NCBI GenBank assembly: GCA_910586775.1
Contig: CAJUJN010000048.1
Coordinates: forward strand, 1 to 32,279
Source of the DNA: an uncultured Acetatifactor sp.
GTDB lineage: Bacteria; Bacillota; Clostridia; Lachnospirales; Lachnospiraceae
Direction: 5' to 3'
DNA: 32,279 nucleotides
The translations under genes and the position numbers were made by a program. Position 1 is the first letter of the stretch, and each line of letters starts with the position of its first letter. The notes under the pieces were generated by a model. It ran no database searches and was not told where the DNA came from. It saw only the letters and a list, made by a program, of their open reading frames with translations. Positions 7,812-16,324 of the stretch are shown piece after piece.

Positions 7812-9785
7812 ATGAAAAAGATTCATACCAAAATCATGATCCTGATTATCCTTGCCACGCTGGGCGTCTCTATGGTCAACGTGATCCTGAGCACACTCAT
7901 TTCCCGGCGCTCCACACTGACCGCCATAGAGCAGACTCTGACCGAGACCACGGACCTGGCCGCACTGGCCGCCCAGAACATGATCTCGACCTACACCCTG
8001 ACCATCGCAGAAATTGCTTCTTCCCCCCTTCTCTCCTCACCCGAGGTAAGCGATTCCGAAAAGCAGGCCTTTATCCAGTCAAAAGTGGATGCCTATTACA
8101 TGCGTTTCGGCGGCATGGCGGACATTCAGGGGAAAGATACGGTACACGGTACGGATATCTCCGGAGAACCGTTCTTCCGGGCCGCTCTCCAGGGAAGCAG
8201 CTACATGTCCTCCCCTTACAGCGCCGGGAACGACATGTATATGGTGGTATCCGCTCCCATAAAGTCAGCAGACGGCACGGTTCAGGGCGTGGTTTATTTC
8301 CAGTGCGATACCACTCTCCTGCAGTCCATTATCAATGAGATACAGATCGGAGAAAACGGCGACGCCTACATTTTAAATAAGGAAGGTACTACCATTGCCG
8401 CTCTGGAGACAGAAGAAGTACTGAACCAGGAAAACCTGGTACAGGAAATGGAATCCAATCCCGACGACAAGTACATACAGGCACTTGGCTCCATTGAGCA
8501 GAAGATGATTGCCGGGGAAAAAGGCGTGGGAAGATATACCTACCCCGGAGACAATGCGGACTACATCCAGGGCTATGCCCCCATTCCGGGCACGGACGGT
8601 TGGAGCGTGGGCGTCACCATCAGTGAAGACGAGTTTCTCCGCTACGCCTATACGGGCAACAATATCCAGATGGCGGTGGGTATCGTGCTCTGCATTCTGG
8701 TGATTCTGATCTCCGCTCCCGTGTGCCGCTCTTTTACAGGACCCATTGTCAAATGCGCAGACCGCCTGCACGCCCTCTCCCAGGGGGACCTGAAAAGCCC
8801 TCTTCCCCAGGTGGCCACCCGGGACGAAACCCGCATCCTGTCCGACTCCACTGCCCAGCTGGTGGAAACTTTCCGGGCAATGCTTGCGGAAATGGGTACC
8901 ATACTCAGCAGCATTGCCAACGGCAACCTCAATACCGACAGCCCTCAGGCCAGTTATCCCGGCGACTTTCTGACCCTCCGGGAAGACCTGGAAACCATAA
9001 ACAGTAAACTGAATATGACTTTGGGCGGCATCGCCGAGGCAACCGGCCATGTCTCCGCCGGCTCCTCCCAGGTTGCGTCCTCCGCCACTGCCCTTTCCCA
9101 GGGTTCCACGGAACAGGCCAGCGCCGTAGTCCAGCTCTCCGCCACCCTGTCGGATATGGATAAGGACGCGCAGAAAACGGCACAGCTGTCCGCTCAGACC
9201 AAAGCCGCAGTGGACGGCGCGCAGACGCAGCTGCGGGAAAGCAACCGCAATATCGAAGACCTGAACCAGGCCATGGAGCTGATCACTGCCACATCCAACG
9301 AGATCAAGCATATCATCGACACCATTGAGGATATTGCCCTTCAGACCAATATCCTGGCGCTGAACGCCTCCGTGGAAGCCGCCAGGGCCGGCGAGACAGG
9401 CAAGGGCTTCGCAGTAGTGGCGAATGAGGTCCGGGAACTGGCTTCCAAGTCCGACCAGGCCACCAGGGCCACAATGGAGCTGATCCACCGCTCCATCGAA
9501 GCAGTCAATAACGGCGGAAAAGCCGTCACCAGTGTCACCGCCTCCGTATCTCGTGTAGTGAACCTGGCCGGACAGGCGGCAGAACAGATGGATCTGATGG
9601 CCAGGGCAATAGATCGGCAGACCGGTTCCATCGACCAGGTATATCAGGCGGTGAGCCAGATTTCCGAAGTGGTTCAGTCCAACTCTGCCACAGCCGAGGA
9701 AAGCGCCGCCACCAGCGAAGAGCTTTCCAACCAGGCCGAAGTGCTGAAGCAGCTGGTGGGCAGCTTCACCCTGCGCAGGCGCTGA
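7812..9785 (+). CDS. Methyl-accepting chemotaxis protein with dCache sensor
   Basis: This 657-residue membrane receptor would relay an extracellular signal to CheA/CheW. Membrane segment 1 spans about residues 9-30. A double-Cache-like extracellular domain covers about 35-280, containing FFRAALQG and ENGDAYILNKEGTTIA. Membrane segment 2 is near 285-305, followed by HAMP (about 305-360) and a second HAMP-like helix pair (SSIANGNLN). The signalling hairpin tip, ILALNASVEAARAGE followed by GFAVVANEVRELA, is canonical. The ligand is unknown. No other chemotaxis or flagellar gene lies nearby, so this is an orphan receptor. The ribosome-binding site is unusually far from the ATG (33 bases) unless the leader hairpin brings it closer. 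Confidence 0.95.
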   Translation: MKKIHTKIMILIILATLGVSMVNVILSTLISRRSTLTAIEQTLTETTDLAALAAQNMISTYTLTIAEIASSPLLSSPEVSDSEKQAFIQSKVDAYYMRFGGMADIQGKDTVHGTDISGEPFFRAALQGSSYMSSPYSAGNDMYMVVSAPIKSADGTVQGVVYFQCDTTLLQSIINEIQIGENGDAYILNKEGTTIAALETEEVLNQENLVQEMESNPDDKYIQALGSIEQKMIAGEKGVGRYTYPGDNADYIQGYAPIPGTDGWSVGVTISEDEFLRYAYTGNNIQMAVGIVLCILVILISAPVCRSFTGPIVKCADRLHALSQGDLKSPLPQVATRDETRILSDSTAQLVETFRAMLAEMGTILSSIANGNLNTDSPQASYPGDFLTLREDLETINSKLNMTLGGIAEATGHVSAGSSQVASSATALSQGSTEQASAVVQLSATLSDMDKDAQKTAQLSAQTKAAVDGAQTQLRESNRNIEDLNQAMELITATSNEIKHIIDTIEDIALQTNILALNASVEAARAGETGKGFAVVANEVRELASKSDQATRATMELIHRSIEAVNNGGKAVTSVTASVSRVVNLAGQAAEQMDLMARAIDRQTGSIDQVYQAVSQISEVVQSNSATAEESAATSEELSNQAEVLKQLVGSFTLRRR

Positions 9786-9899
9786 GCATTATCCGGCCTG
9801 CAGGAGAATTGAAAAGAATGGCAGCCCGTGGATGACCGCAAGAAAGTCCCGGCTGCCGAAAATATTCTGGCCCCGGGGCACCTGATATATTGCTCCCGG

Positions 9900-10067
9900 A
9901 AACTGTATTTCTTCCGGCTGCATTTCCGGGATGCAGCTGGAAGAAATACAGTTTTACCTGTCCGAACGCCTTTATTCTCCGCACTGTCAGCGCCTGGCGA
10001 AAAAGCACAGCTTTACTTGTCCTGACTCCTTCACTCTCTGCACTGTCAGCGCCCAGCCGGCGAATCA
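9900..10067. repeat. Long hairpin plus 59-bp direct repeat downstream of the receptor gene
   Basis: The first part is a ~24-bp inverted repeat: the arm at 9900-9923 pairs with 9931-9953 (AAACTGTATTTCTTCC with GGAAGAAATACAGTTT plus GCTGCAT/ATGCAGC). It is followed by TTTTACC and may terminate the receptor transcript. From 9949 a ~59-bp unit is present twice: CAGTTTTACCTGTCC at 9949 and CAGCTTTACTTGTCC at 10008; GCACTGTCAGCGCC at 9981 and 10040. No gene is supported here. Confidence 0.7.
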
Positions 10068-10091
10068 GCCCCTGACCGCAAGCGGAAAACC

Positions 10092-10985
10092 TCACTCCCT
10101 GCACTTCCGGAACGCAGTGGGCGTCACCTCAAACCTTCTCCGGAACAGCCGATTGAAATTAGATAAATTTTCAAATCCTGTCCGCTGGGCAATCTCCAGT
10201 ACCGTGTCCTCGCTGTTGCGCAACGCATAAGCCGCCCGCTCCAGGCGATACTCTATCAGATACCCGCCAAAACTCCTTCCCGTAGCTTCCCTGAACCATC
10301 TCATAAAGTGACTTTCACTGTATCCGCACACCGCCGCGACGTCTTTTACCGTCAGCTTTTTATCGTAATCCCGTTCTATTCTGGAAAGCACCAGCTTCAG
10401 CTTCTCCGCAGTCTGCGCCTCCCTCTCCCAGTCCCCGCAATCCGCCCCGTTCTGGAACAGCATGGAAAACAAAAGCAGTATCCTGCCCTTGACTCCCAGT
10501 TCATACCCCGCAGGCCTGGCGGAGCATAGCCCGTCCGCGGCATCCAGACAGGCGGACAGCTGCCCGTACATGGTATCCCCCTTTCCTACCCGCACAGGCA
10601 GGCGGATCCTTCCGCTGACCATTGGCTGCAGATACTTCTGGCTGCAGATGTCTATGCCGCTGCCCAGAAAGGAAAGCTCAAATATGATATTTTCATATTC
10701 CATGCTCTCCCTGGGCAGGCTCTGTATCCCGTGGAGATGCCCAGGAGGCACAATGAAAATATCTCCCTGCTGCGCCTGGAACATCTCCTGGTCAACCTGC
10801 ACCCTTCCTCTGCCCCGCTTCACATAGACAATCTCCATGCTGTCCTGCCAGTGCAGCGGAACAAAAGTAAAATCCTTCGGTATGGTGCAGGGATACACAT
10901 TGTATGCGAACATTGTATCAGAATGTTTTTTCGTCTCATAATACCCTTTTCCGAAAGCATCCGCTTTCCTGCTGTCTGCTTCCAT
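10092..10985 (-). CDS. AraC family transcriptional regulator
   Basis: This 297-residue regulator has an N-terminal cupin-like sensor domain (about 15-130; VPPGHLHGIQS is a typical cupin strand) and a C-terminal AraC double helix-turn-helix (about 195-297; VAAVCGYSESHFMRWFREAT and IAQRTGFENLSNFNRLFRRR). The start at 10985 is chosen because GGAGG lies seven bases upstream; the frame extends to 11501 but overlaps the divergent glycogen phosphorylase gene. The head-to-head arrangement with that gene suggests it may regulate it, probably in response to a sugar, but no ligand can be read from the sequence. Confidence 0.88.
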   Translation of the reverse strand: MEADSRKADAFGKGYYETKKHSDTMFAYNVYPCTIPKDFTFVPLHWQDSMEIVYVKRGRGRVQVDQEMFQAQQGDIFIVPPGHLHGIQSLPRESMEYENIIFELSFLGSGIDICSQKYLQPMVSGRIRLPVRVGKGDTMYGQLSACLDAADGLCSARPAGYELGVKGRILLLFSMLFQNGADCGDWEREAQTAEKLKLVLSRIERDYDKKLTVKDVAAVCGYSESHFMRWFREATGRSFGGYLIEYRLERAAYALRNSEDTVLEIAQRTGFENLSNFNRLFRRRFEVTPTAFRKCRE

Positions 10986-11047
10986 ACCATCGCCTCCATA
11001 CAAGCATTCCTGACCAGAAACATTTGCCTTCATTTTGTGTGCATCAT

Positions 11048-11080
11048 GTTGCTGTGAGCGGCGAAGCCGTGAACAGTAAC
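11048..11080. repeat. REP-like imperfect palindrome
   Basis: GTTGCTGTGAGCGGC (11048-11062) and GCCGTGAACAGTAAC (11066-11080) form an imperfect inverted repeat around GAA. The right arm matches, in reverse, the GTTACTGTTCACG motif at 13608. It lies in the divergent intergenic region 10986-11258, where no convincing promoter hexamers were found for either gene. Confidence 0.5.
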
Positions 11081-11258
11081 GGAGCCAGAATCTCGATTTA
11101 CCCCATATTGAGCTTACCGTCTCCGCCATCTCATGATGATAGGATTGTACAACAATTTGGTTGCATGATACAAGCATTCTTTTCAATAATATGGTAAAAA
11201 TATTACAACAGATTCTTTCTATTACAATTCTCACCTGACAGAAAGGAGTTATATCATT

Positions 11259-13520
11259 ATGACAGAAATGGAAATCGCATTGAGCGGATACTGTAAAAAA
11301 GACATCACCAGCTGCACTTATGAAGAACTGTACACCGCACTGCTCCACATCGTGGAAGCGGAAAGCCGCAAGCGCCTGGCGCCCGTTAAGGGACGGAAGC
11401 TTTACTATATCTCCGCGGAATTCCTCATCGGAAAACTGCTGAGCAACAACCTGATCAACCTGGGACTTTACGACGATGTGAAAGCATGCCTGGAGGCACA
11501 CGGAAAATCCATGGCCGAACTGGAAGAGGCGGAGCCGGAACCCAGCCTGGGCAACGGCGGCCTGGGGCGTCTGGCTGCATGCTTCCTGGACTCCGTCGCC
11601 ACCTTAAATCTCCCCGGCGACGGCATCGGCCTCAGATACCACTGCGGGCTCTTCCACCAGAATTTCGCGGACAATCTCCAGAACGAGACTCCCGACTTCT
11701 GGCTGGGCGGACATGACTGGGCACGGAAAACCGATAAAACATATCCGGTGTCCCTGGCAGGAAAGGACTACACCGCAAGGCTCTACCAGATTGCCGTCAC
11801 AGGCTATGAAGGCCGCACCAATTATCTGAACCTGTTCGACCTGGACACCATTGACCAGTCCATTATCCGGGACGGCATCCAGTTTGACAAGACCGACATT
11901 GAAAAGAACCTGACTCTGTTCCTTTACCCGGACGACAGCGACGACGCCGGCCGCCTTCTTCGGATCTATCAGCAGTATCTGATGGTCAGCGCCGGGGCTC
12001 AGCTGATTCTGGAGGAATGCCTGGAGCGGGGCAGCAATCTTCACGACCTGTACGACTATGCCGCCATCCAGATCAATGACACCCACCCCTCCATGGTGAT
12101 TCCGGAGCTGATCCGGCTGCTGTGTGATAAGAAGATTGACTTCAAAGAAGCCGTGGAGATCGTCACAAAAACCTGTGCCTACACCAATCACACGATTCTG
12201 GCGGAGGCTCTGGAAAAATGGCCGAAACACTACCTGGAGAAGGTAGTGCCCCAATTGGTGCCCATCATCGAAAAGCTGGATAAGCTGGCCCGTTCCCAGG
12301 CCAATGACCCTGCCACAGCCATCATTGACTCCAACAATGTAGTCCATATGGCTCACATGGATATTCACTTTACCCACAGCACCAACGGCGTGGCCGCGCT
12401 GCACACGGAAATCCTTAAAAACAGCGAACTGAACCATTTCTACCGGCTCTACCCGGAGAAATTCAACAACAAGACCAACGGAATCACCTTCCGCAGATGG
12501 CTCCTGAAATGCAATCCGGAACTGACGGCTTTCATCGAAAGCCTCATCGGCCCCGGCTTTAAGAAGGATGCCTCCCGGCTGGAGAAGCTGGCTGCCTTTA
12601 CAGAGGACGAAAATGTATTAAAGCAGTTAACCGCCATCAAACGCGACAACAAAGCCGCCCTTGCAGACTGGCTGAAGCACACGCAGAACGTCACGGTAAA
12701 TACGGACAGTCTCTTCGCCATCCAGTCCAAACGTCTTCACGAATATAAACGCCAGCAGCTGAACCTCCTGTACCTGATTCATCAGTACTTCGAGATCAGG
12801 GCCGGCCATATGCCCCAGGTGCCTCTCACAGCCGTATTCGGCGCAAAGGCGGCTCCTGCATACACCATCGCCAAGGATATCATCCACGCGCTGCTGGTGC
12901 TGTCGAAAGTAATCGCGGAAGACCCTGAAGTGTCCAAGTGGCTGCAGATTGTATTTATCGAAAATTACAATGTCACCGCCGCGGAGAAAATGATCCCTGC
13001 CTGCGACCTGTCAGAGCAGATCAGCCTCGCCTCCAAGGAGGCCTCCGGCACCGGAAACATGAAATTCATGCTCAACGGCGCCCTGACCCTGGGCACCATG
13101 GACGGCGCAAATGTAGAGATAGCCGACGCCGTGGGCGATGACAATATCTACATTTTCGGCCAGAGCAGCTCACAGGTGATCCGCCGGTACGGAAACGGCA
13201 GCTATGTCGCGCGGGAATGGTATGAGATTGACCCCAATATACGCAGGGCAGTAAACTTCCTGACGGGAAAAGAAATGCTGTCCGGAGGAAGCTCAGAACA
13301 TCTGGGACGCCTGCAGAACGAACTGATCCACAAAGACTGGTTCCAGACCCTGCCCGATTTCAACGCCTATGTTGTCCGCAAAAACCAGGCCCTTGCCGAT
13401 TACGCCGGGAACCCGCTCAACTGGGCAAAACGCGCCCTCATCAATATCAGCAGGGCCGGCTTCTTCTCCTCCGACCGGACCATTGCGGAATACGATCAGG
13501 ATATATGGCATTTGGGATAA
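11259..13520 (+). CDS. glgP: Glycogen/starch/alpha-glucan phosphorylase
   Basis: The enzyme releases glucose 1-phosphate from glycogen or maltodextrin ends using phosphate and pyridoxal phosphate (GT35). Its 753 residues are somewhat shorter than the ~815 of E. coli GlgP but contain the full catalytic core: SLGNGGLGRLAACFLDS (96-112), QINDTHPSM (271-279), SKRLHEYKRQ (490-499) and the PLP site EASGTGNMKFMLNGAL with Lys602. The ATG follows AAAGGAG at a good distance. An AraC regulator is divergently transcribed upstream. No other glycogen gene is nearby. A GC-rich hairpin follows at 13557. Confidence 0.96.
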   Translation: MTEMEIALSGYCKKDITSCTYEELYTALLHIVEAESRKRLAPVKGRKLYYISAEFLIGKLLSNNLINLGLYDDVKACLEAHGKSMAELEEAEPEPSLGNGGLGRLAACFLDSVATLNLPGDGIGLRYHCGLFHQNFADNLQNETPDFWLGGHDWARKTDKTYPVSLAGKDYTARLYQIAVTGYEGRTNYLNLFDLDTIDQSIIRDGIQFDKTDIEKNLTLFLYPDDSDDAGRLLRIYQQYLMVSAGAQLILEECLERGSNLHDLYDYAAIQINDTHPSMVIPELIRLLCDKKIDFKEAVEIVTKTCAYTNHTILAEALEKWPKHYLEKVVPQLVPIIEKLDKLARSQANDPATAIIDSNNVVHMAHMDIHFTHSTNGVAALHTEILKNSELNHFYRLYPEKFNNKTNGITFRRWLLKCNPELTAFIESLIGPGFKKDASRLEKLAAFTEDENVLKQLTAIKRDNKAALADWLKHTQNVTVNTDSLFAIQSKRLHEYKRQQLNLLYLIHQYFEIRAGHMPQVPLTAVFGAKAAPAYTIAKDIIHALLVLSKVIAEDPEVSKWLQIVFIENYNVTAAEKMIPACDLSEQISLASKEASGTGNMKFMLNGALTLGTMDGANVEIADAVGDDNIYIFGQSSSQVIRRYGNGSYVAREWYEIDPNIRRAVNFLTGKEMLSGGSSEHLGRLQNELIHKDWFQTLPDFNAYVVRKNQALADYAGNPLNWAKRALINISRAGFFSSDRTIAEYDQDIWHLG

Positions 13521-13556
13521 CCCATTGAAAACTTTTACCAAATATAAATCCATTTC

Positions 13557-13639
13557 ACGGCGGCACATGAAACCGGCCTTACGGCTCATGGCCGCCGTAA
13601 TATATTGGTTACTGTTCACGTCAGGGCCGTGAACATAAC
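13557..13639. repeat. Hairpin and REP-like palindrome downstream of glgP
   Basis: ACGGCGGC-CATGA (13557-13570) pairs with TCATG-GCCGCCGT (13586-13598). It has no T-tract but is placed to act as the glgP terminator. Immediately after, GTTACTGTTCACG (13608-13620) and CGTGAACATAAC (13628-13639) form a palindrome related to the one at 11048-11080. Confidence 0.5.
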
Positions 13640-13685
13640 ATACAATTGGAAAAAGCCTCTTTATAAACCACACCCTTTTCCGCTC

Positions 13686-13714
13686 TTGACAACACCACAT
13701 TTTTTTACTATACT
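13686..13714 (+). promoter_or_regulatory. Near-consensus sigma-A promoter
   Basis: TTGACA (13686-13691) and TATACT (13709-13714) are 17 bases apart, the best promoter in the window. The last base of the -10 coincides with the first base of the TAA flanking the inverted-repeat element at 13717. It would drive the small PLMP-like gene at 13891 through a ~170-base leader. Confidence 0.8.
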
Positions 13715-13716
13715 AA

Positions 13717-13815
13717 GGAAGTGTCAAGAAACAGATTTGCAGGATTCCGCACGGGAGGGCACATATATACTGGTGTTTCTCTCCTGAAAGTGCAAATTTG
13801 TTTCCAGGCAATTCC
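13717..13815. mobile_element. MITE-like 99-bp inverted-repeat element, copy 1
   Basis: The ends read GGAAGTGTCAAGAAACAG and, on the other strand, GGAATTGCCTGGAAACAA. The inner arms AAACAGATTTGCA (13729-13741) and TGCAAATTTGTTT (13791-13803) pair at 12 of 13 positions. TAA flanks both sides (13714-13716 and 13816-13818) like a 3-bp target duplication. A second element with the same ends, length and flanks lies at 31935-32034. It contains no ORF. Confidence 0.65.
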
Positions 13816-13890
13816 TAAGGTTGTGAATCGGGGAAGGCACCCATTACGCAAAACGGCATTCACTCCATAAACTTTTTTACGGCAAAGGGG

Positions 13891-14373
13891 ATGGTACCCA
13901 TCGAAAAAAACATACTTGTTGTGGATGAACAGGGTAACGAATATGAAGCGACCTGGCCGAAACGTGCCAGAGGTCTTGTGAAAAACGGCAGGGCGCGCTT
14001 CCTTTCTGAAAACAAGATATGCCTTGCGTGTCCGCCGGATAGAGATTTGGAGGATAACGGGATGACAGATATCAGAATGAACAATGCAGAACCGTCAGAA
14101 AACACAGCGGCAGCCGCGCTGGCAGAAACGATTGACCTGGCATACATTTTTAATCAGATTAAGGCAATTCAGGATCAGACAGCTTATCTGAACAGCGCAA
14201 TTGAAGGGCTTACCCTGATGAGTGACGGTGACAGCGGTGAGTGCGGCGCACCGGGAAACATTCAGGGTCAGGCTAAGGCACAGGCTCTGGGCGATGTGGT
14301 TCGCTGCCGGGAGACTACGAATCAGCAGCTGCTGAATTTCTACGTTACTGTTTACAATGATATGACATCTTAG
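13891..14373 (+). CDS. Small protein with PLMP/RRXRR-like N-terminal domain
   Basis: This is a 160-residue hypothetical protein. Residues 5-50 contain ILVVDEQGNEYEATWPKRAR followed by GLVKNGRARF. That resembles the RRXRR/PLMP domain found at the N-terminus of IscB-type proteins (V-D-x-x-G, then P-x-RAR-x-L-x-x-G-x-A), but here without nuclease domains. A variable linker follows, then a helical C-terminus (about 83-160; IKAIQDQTAYLNSAIEGL) with an acidic GDGDSGECGAPG loop. No enzymatic motif is seen. The AAGGGG sequence directly abuts the ATG, so the start is less certain than the frame. A strong promoter, a MITE-like element in the leader and a downstream terminator make it a single-gene unit. 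Confidence 0.75.
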   Translation: MVPIEKNILVVDEQGNEYEATWPKRARGLVKNGRARFLSENKICLACPPDRDLEDNGMTDIRMNNAEPSENTAAAALAETIDLAYIFNQIKAIQDQTAYLNSAIEGLTLMSDGDSGECGAPGNIQGQAKAQALGDVVRCRETTNQQLLNFYVTVYNDMTS

Positions 14374-14389
14374 TAGTAAAGACAACGCG

Positions 14390-14424
14390 GATATCCGCTG
14401 AAGCACCGCGCTTCGGCGGATATT
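14390..14424 (+). terminator. Hairpin terminator of the PLMP-like gene
   Basis: GATATCCGCTGAAGC (14390-14404) pairs with GCTTCGGCGGATAT (14410-14423), followed by TCTTTCG. It lies 17 bases past the stop codon. Confidence 0.65.
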
Positions 14425-14503
14425 CTTTCGTGCGGCTGCGAACCTGGTGTTTTTATGACAGGAAAGTGTCTATAAATAAAAGATTACATAGGGAGAGATT
14501 ATT

Positions 14504-15700
14504 ATGGAAGCTTACAGTATTTTCAAGGATCTGGCAATTATCATTGTATTTGCAAAGATTTTCGGCATTCTTGCGAGGAAATGCAAGGCCCCCCAGGTGG
14601 TGGGTGAAATCATTGCCGGACTGCTTATCGGCCCCGGCATCCTGGGACTGGTGGAACAGACCGATTTTCTGGTGCAGATGGCAGAGGTGGGCGTGGTCCT
14701 GCTGATGTTCTCCGCAGGACTGGAGACGAATCTGAAAGACCTGCTGAAGACGGGGCCGGTGGCCTTTCTCATCGCCTGCGCCGGTGTGTTCGTCCCTCTG
14801 CTGGGCGGTGCCTTGCTGTACATGGGCATGTACGGTGCCGCGCCCTGGGGCTCGGAAAAGTTCTACACCGCAGTCTTTATCGGCGTCATTATGACCGCCA
14901 CCAGTGTGAGCATTACGGTGGAAGCCCTGAAGGAACTGGGCAGGCTGAAGGGAAAGGTTGGTACCACCATCCTGAGCGCCGCCATTATCGATGACGTATT
15001 GGGCATCATTGTACTGACCTTTGTCGTCGGATTTAAGAGTCCCGACTCCAATCCTGGCAAGGTGGTGCTTTCCACTCTGCTCTTCTTTGCCATGGCGTTG
15101 TTGGTAGGCTTTATCCTGTTCCACGTCTTCAAGCGTCTTGACGACAAATATCCTCACACCCGCCGAATCCCCATCCTGGGACTGGCGCTGTGCTTTTTCT
15201 TCGCCTATGCGGCGGAGCAGTATTTTGGGATCGCGGATATCACAGGCGCCTATGTGGCAGGCATTGTTCTCTGTTCCATCCGGGATTCCAACTATATCGA
15301 ACGGAAAATGGAGGTCAGTTCCTACATGCTGTTTGGCCCGGTATTTTTCGCCAGCATCGGCCTGAAGACCAGTATTGACAATGTAAACGGTGATATCCTG
15401 CTGTTTTCCCTTGGCTTTGTGCTGGTGGCTCTGCTCTGTAAGGTCATCGGCTGCGGCCTGATGGCGAAACTCTGCCGGTTCCGCACCGCAGACTGCCTGA
15501 AAATCGGTGTGGGCATGATGACCCGCGGAGAAGTGGCTCTGATTGTAGCCCAGAAGGGACTGTCCGTAGGCCTGCTGACACCTGTTTATTTTACGTCAGT
15601 TATTATACTGATTATCGTATCGAGTATTTCCACCCCCATTATTTTAAAGGTACTCTATGCAAAGGATAAAGAAGAGGTTGGGGCGGAGGCAAGCGCCTGA
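14504..15700 (+). CDS. Cation:proton antiporter (CPA2 / NapA-KefB-like)
   Basis: This 398-residue integral membrane protein has about 12 predicted transmembrane helices and would exchange Na+ or K+ for H+. Conserved landmarks are PQVVGEIIAGLLIGP (30-44), the unwound-helix region TATSVSITVEALKELG (131-146) and the ion-binding Asp163-Asp164 pair in IIDDVLGIIVLTF. The Asp-Asp pair is typical of electrogenic CPA2 antiporters. The late motif MMTRGEVALIVAQKG is also present. No cytosolic RCK/TrkA domain is attached. GGGAGAG precedes the ATG. The next gene starts 30 bases downstream and is probably co-transcribed. Confidence 0.92.
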   Translation: MEAYSIFKDLAIIIVFAKIFGILARKCKAPQVVGEIIAGLLIGPGILGLVEQTDFLVQMAEVGVVLLMFSAGLETNLKDLLKTGPVAFLIACAGVFVPLLGGALLYMGMYGAAPWGSEKFYTAVFIGVIMTATSVSITVEALKELGRLKGKVGTTILSAAIIDDVLGIIVLTFVVGFKSPDSNPGKVVLSTLLFFAMALLVGFILFHVFKRLDDKYPHTRRIPILGLALCFFFAYAAEQYFGIADITGAYVAGIVLCSIRDSNYIERKMEVSSYMLFGPVFFASIGLKTSIDNVNGDILLFSLGFVLVALLCKVIGCGLMAKLCRFRTADCLKIGVGMMTRGEVALIVAQKGLSVGLLTPVYFTSVIILIIVSSISTPIILKVLYAKDKEEVGAEASA

Positions 15701-15730
15701 CCGTAATCCCGGCCCCCAAGGAGGTATTCC

Positions 15731-16243
15731 GTGATTGTTTTGTTAACAGGCGCATCCCACGCCGGCAAGACCGCTCTTGCTCAGAAATTACTGGAAAAAT
15801 ACAAATTTCCCTACCTTTCCATCGATCATTTGAAAATGGGATTGATTCGCAGCGGCTATACGGCGCTGACCCCGGAAAGCGACGACCGGGCGCTGACAGA
15901 TTATCTGTGGCCTGTCGTCCGCGAGATGATTAAGACCGCTGTTGAAAACAGCCAGAATCTCATTGTGGAAGGATGTTATATCCCATTTGACTGGGAGAAA
16001 GATTTTCAGCCGGAATATCTGGCACACATCAGATATTACTGCCTGGTAATGAGCAAACGCTATATTGAGAATCATTTCCAGGATATCAAAAAATATGCAA
16101 ATGTGATTGAAACTCGTATGGCCGACGACTGCACTATGGAGACACTGCTCCAGGACAATTCCTGGTTTCTGGAGCAGTGCCGTCTTCATGGTACGAATTA
16201 TCTTCTTATCGATGAGGATTATACGACGAGAATTGAGTTGTAG
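15731..16243 (+). CDS. P-loop NTPase, small-molecule kinase-like
   Basis: The 170-residue protein starts at a GTG six bases after AAGGAGG (15718-15724). It opens with IVLLTGASHAGKTALA, a Walker A motif (residues 7-14), and contains a DHLKMGLIRSG segment and an LIVEGCYIP strand like the substrate-binding parts of adenylate-kinase or 2-phosphoglycerate-kinase-like proteins. No lid domain is obvious, so the substrate is unknown. It follows the antiporter by 30 bases on the same strand, which suggests a shared transcript without revealing the function. Confidence 0.8.
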   Translation: MIVLLTGASHAGKTALAQKLLEKYKFPYLSIDHLKMGLIRSGYTALTPESDDRALTDYLWPVVREMIKTAVENSQNLIVEGCYIPFDWEKDFQPEYLAHIRYYCLVMSKRYIENHFQDIKKYANVIETRMADDCTMETLLQDNSWFLEQCRLHGTNYLLIDEDYTTRIEL

Positions 16244-16249
16244 AGGGAA

Positions 16250-16294
16250 ACGAAACACCCTGCCGCAGGCTGCGGGGTATCCGCTGCCTGTGTT
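16250..16294. terminator. Possible shared terminator between convergent genes
   Basis: GAAACAC (16250-16256) pairs with GTGTTTC near 16288-16294, enclosing smaller GC-rich hairpins (CCTGC/GCAGG and CGGGGTATCCG). There is no T-tract. It lies between the kinase-like gene and the convergent AraC-GyrI gene. Confidence 0.3.
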
Positions 16295-16324
16295 TCCTTC
16301 TTCACCGGCTCCACTGCAGGGCGC

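Noticed and set aside
8373..9488. 371-codon antisense ORF in the chemotaxis receptor gene
   Set aside because: It is a shadow frame of a clearly real gene with no ribosome-binding site or domain.
10986..11501. N-terminal extension of the AraC regulator
   Set aside because: It overlaps the glgP coding region on the other strand; GGAGG before the ATG at 10985 marks the start.
13685..13728. CTTGACA ... TGTCAAG inverted repeat around the strong promoter, which could suggest an invertible promoter
   Set aside because: The right arm is the end of the MITE-like element (GTGTCAAG) and the left arm is the -35 box; a 7-bp match of this kind is probably coincidental.
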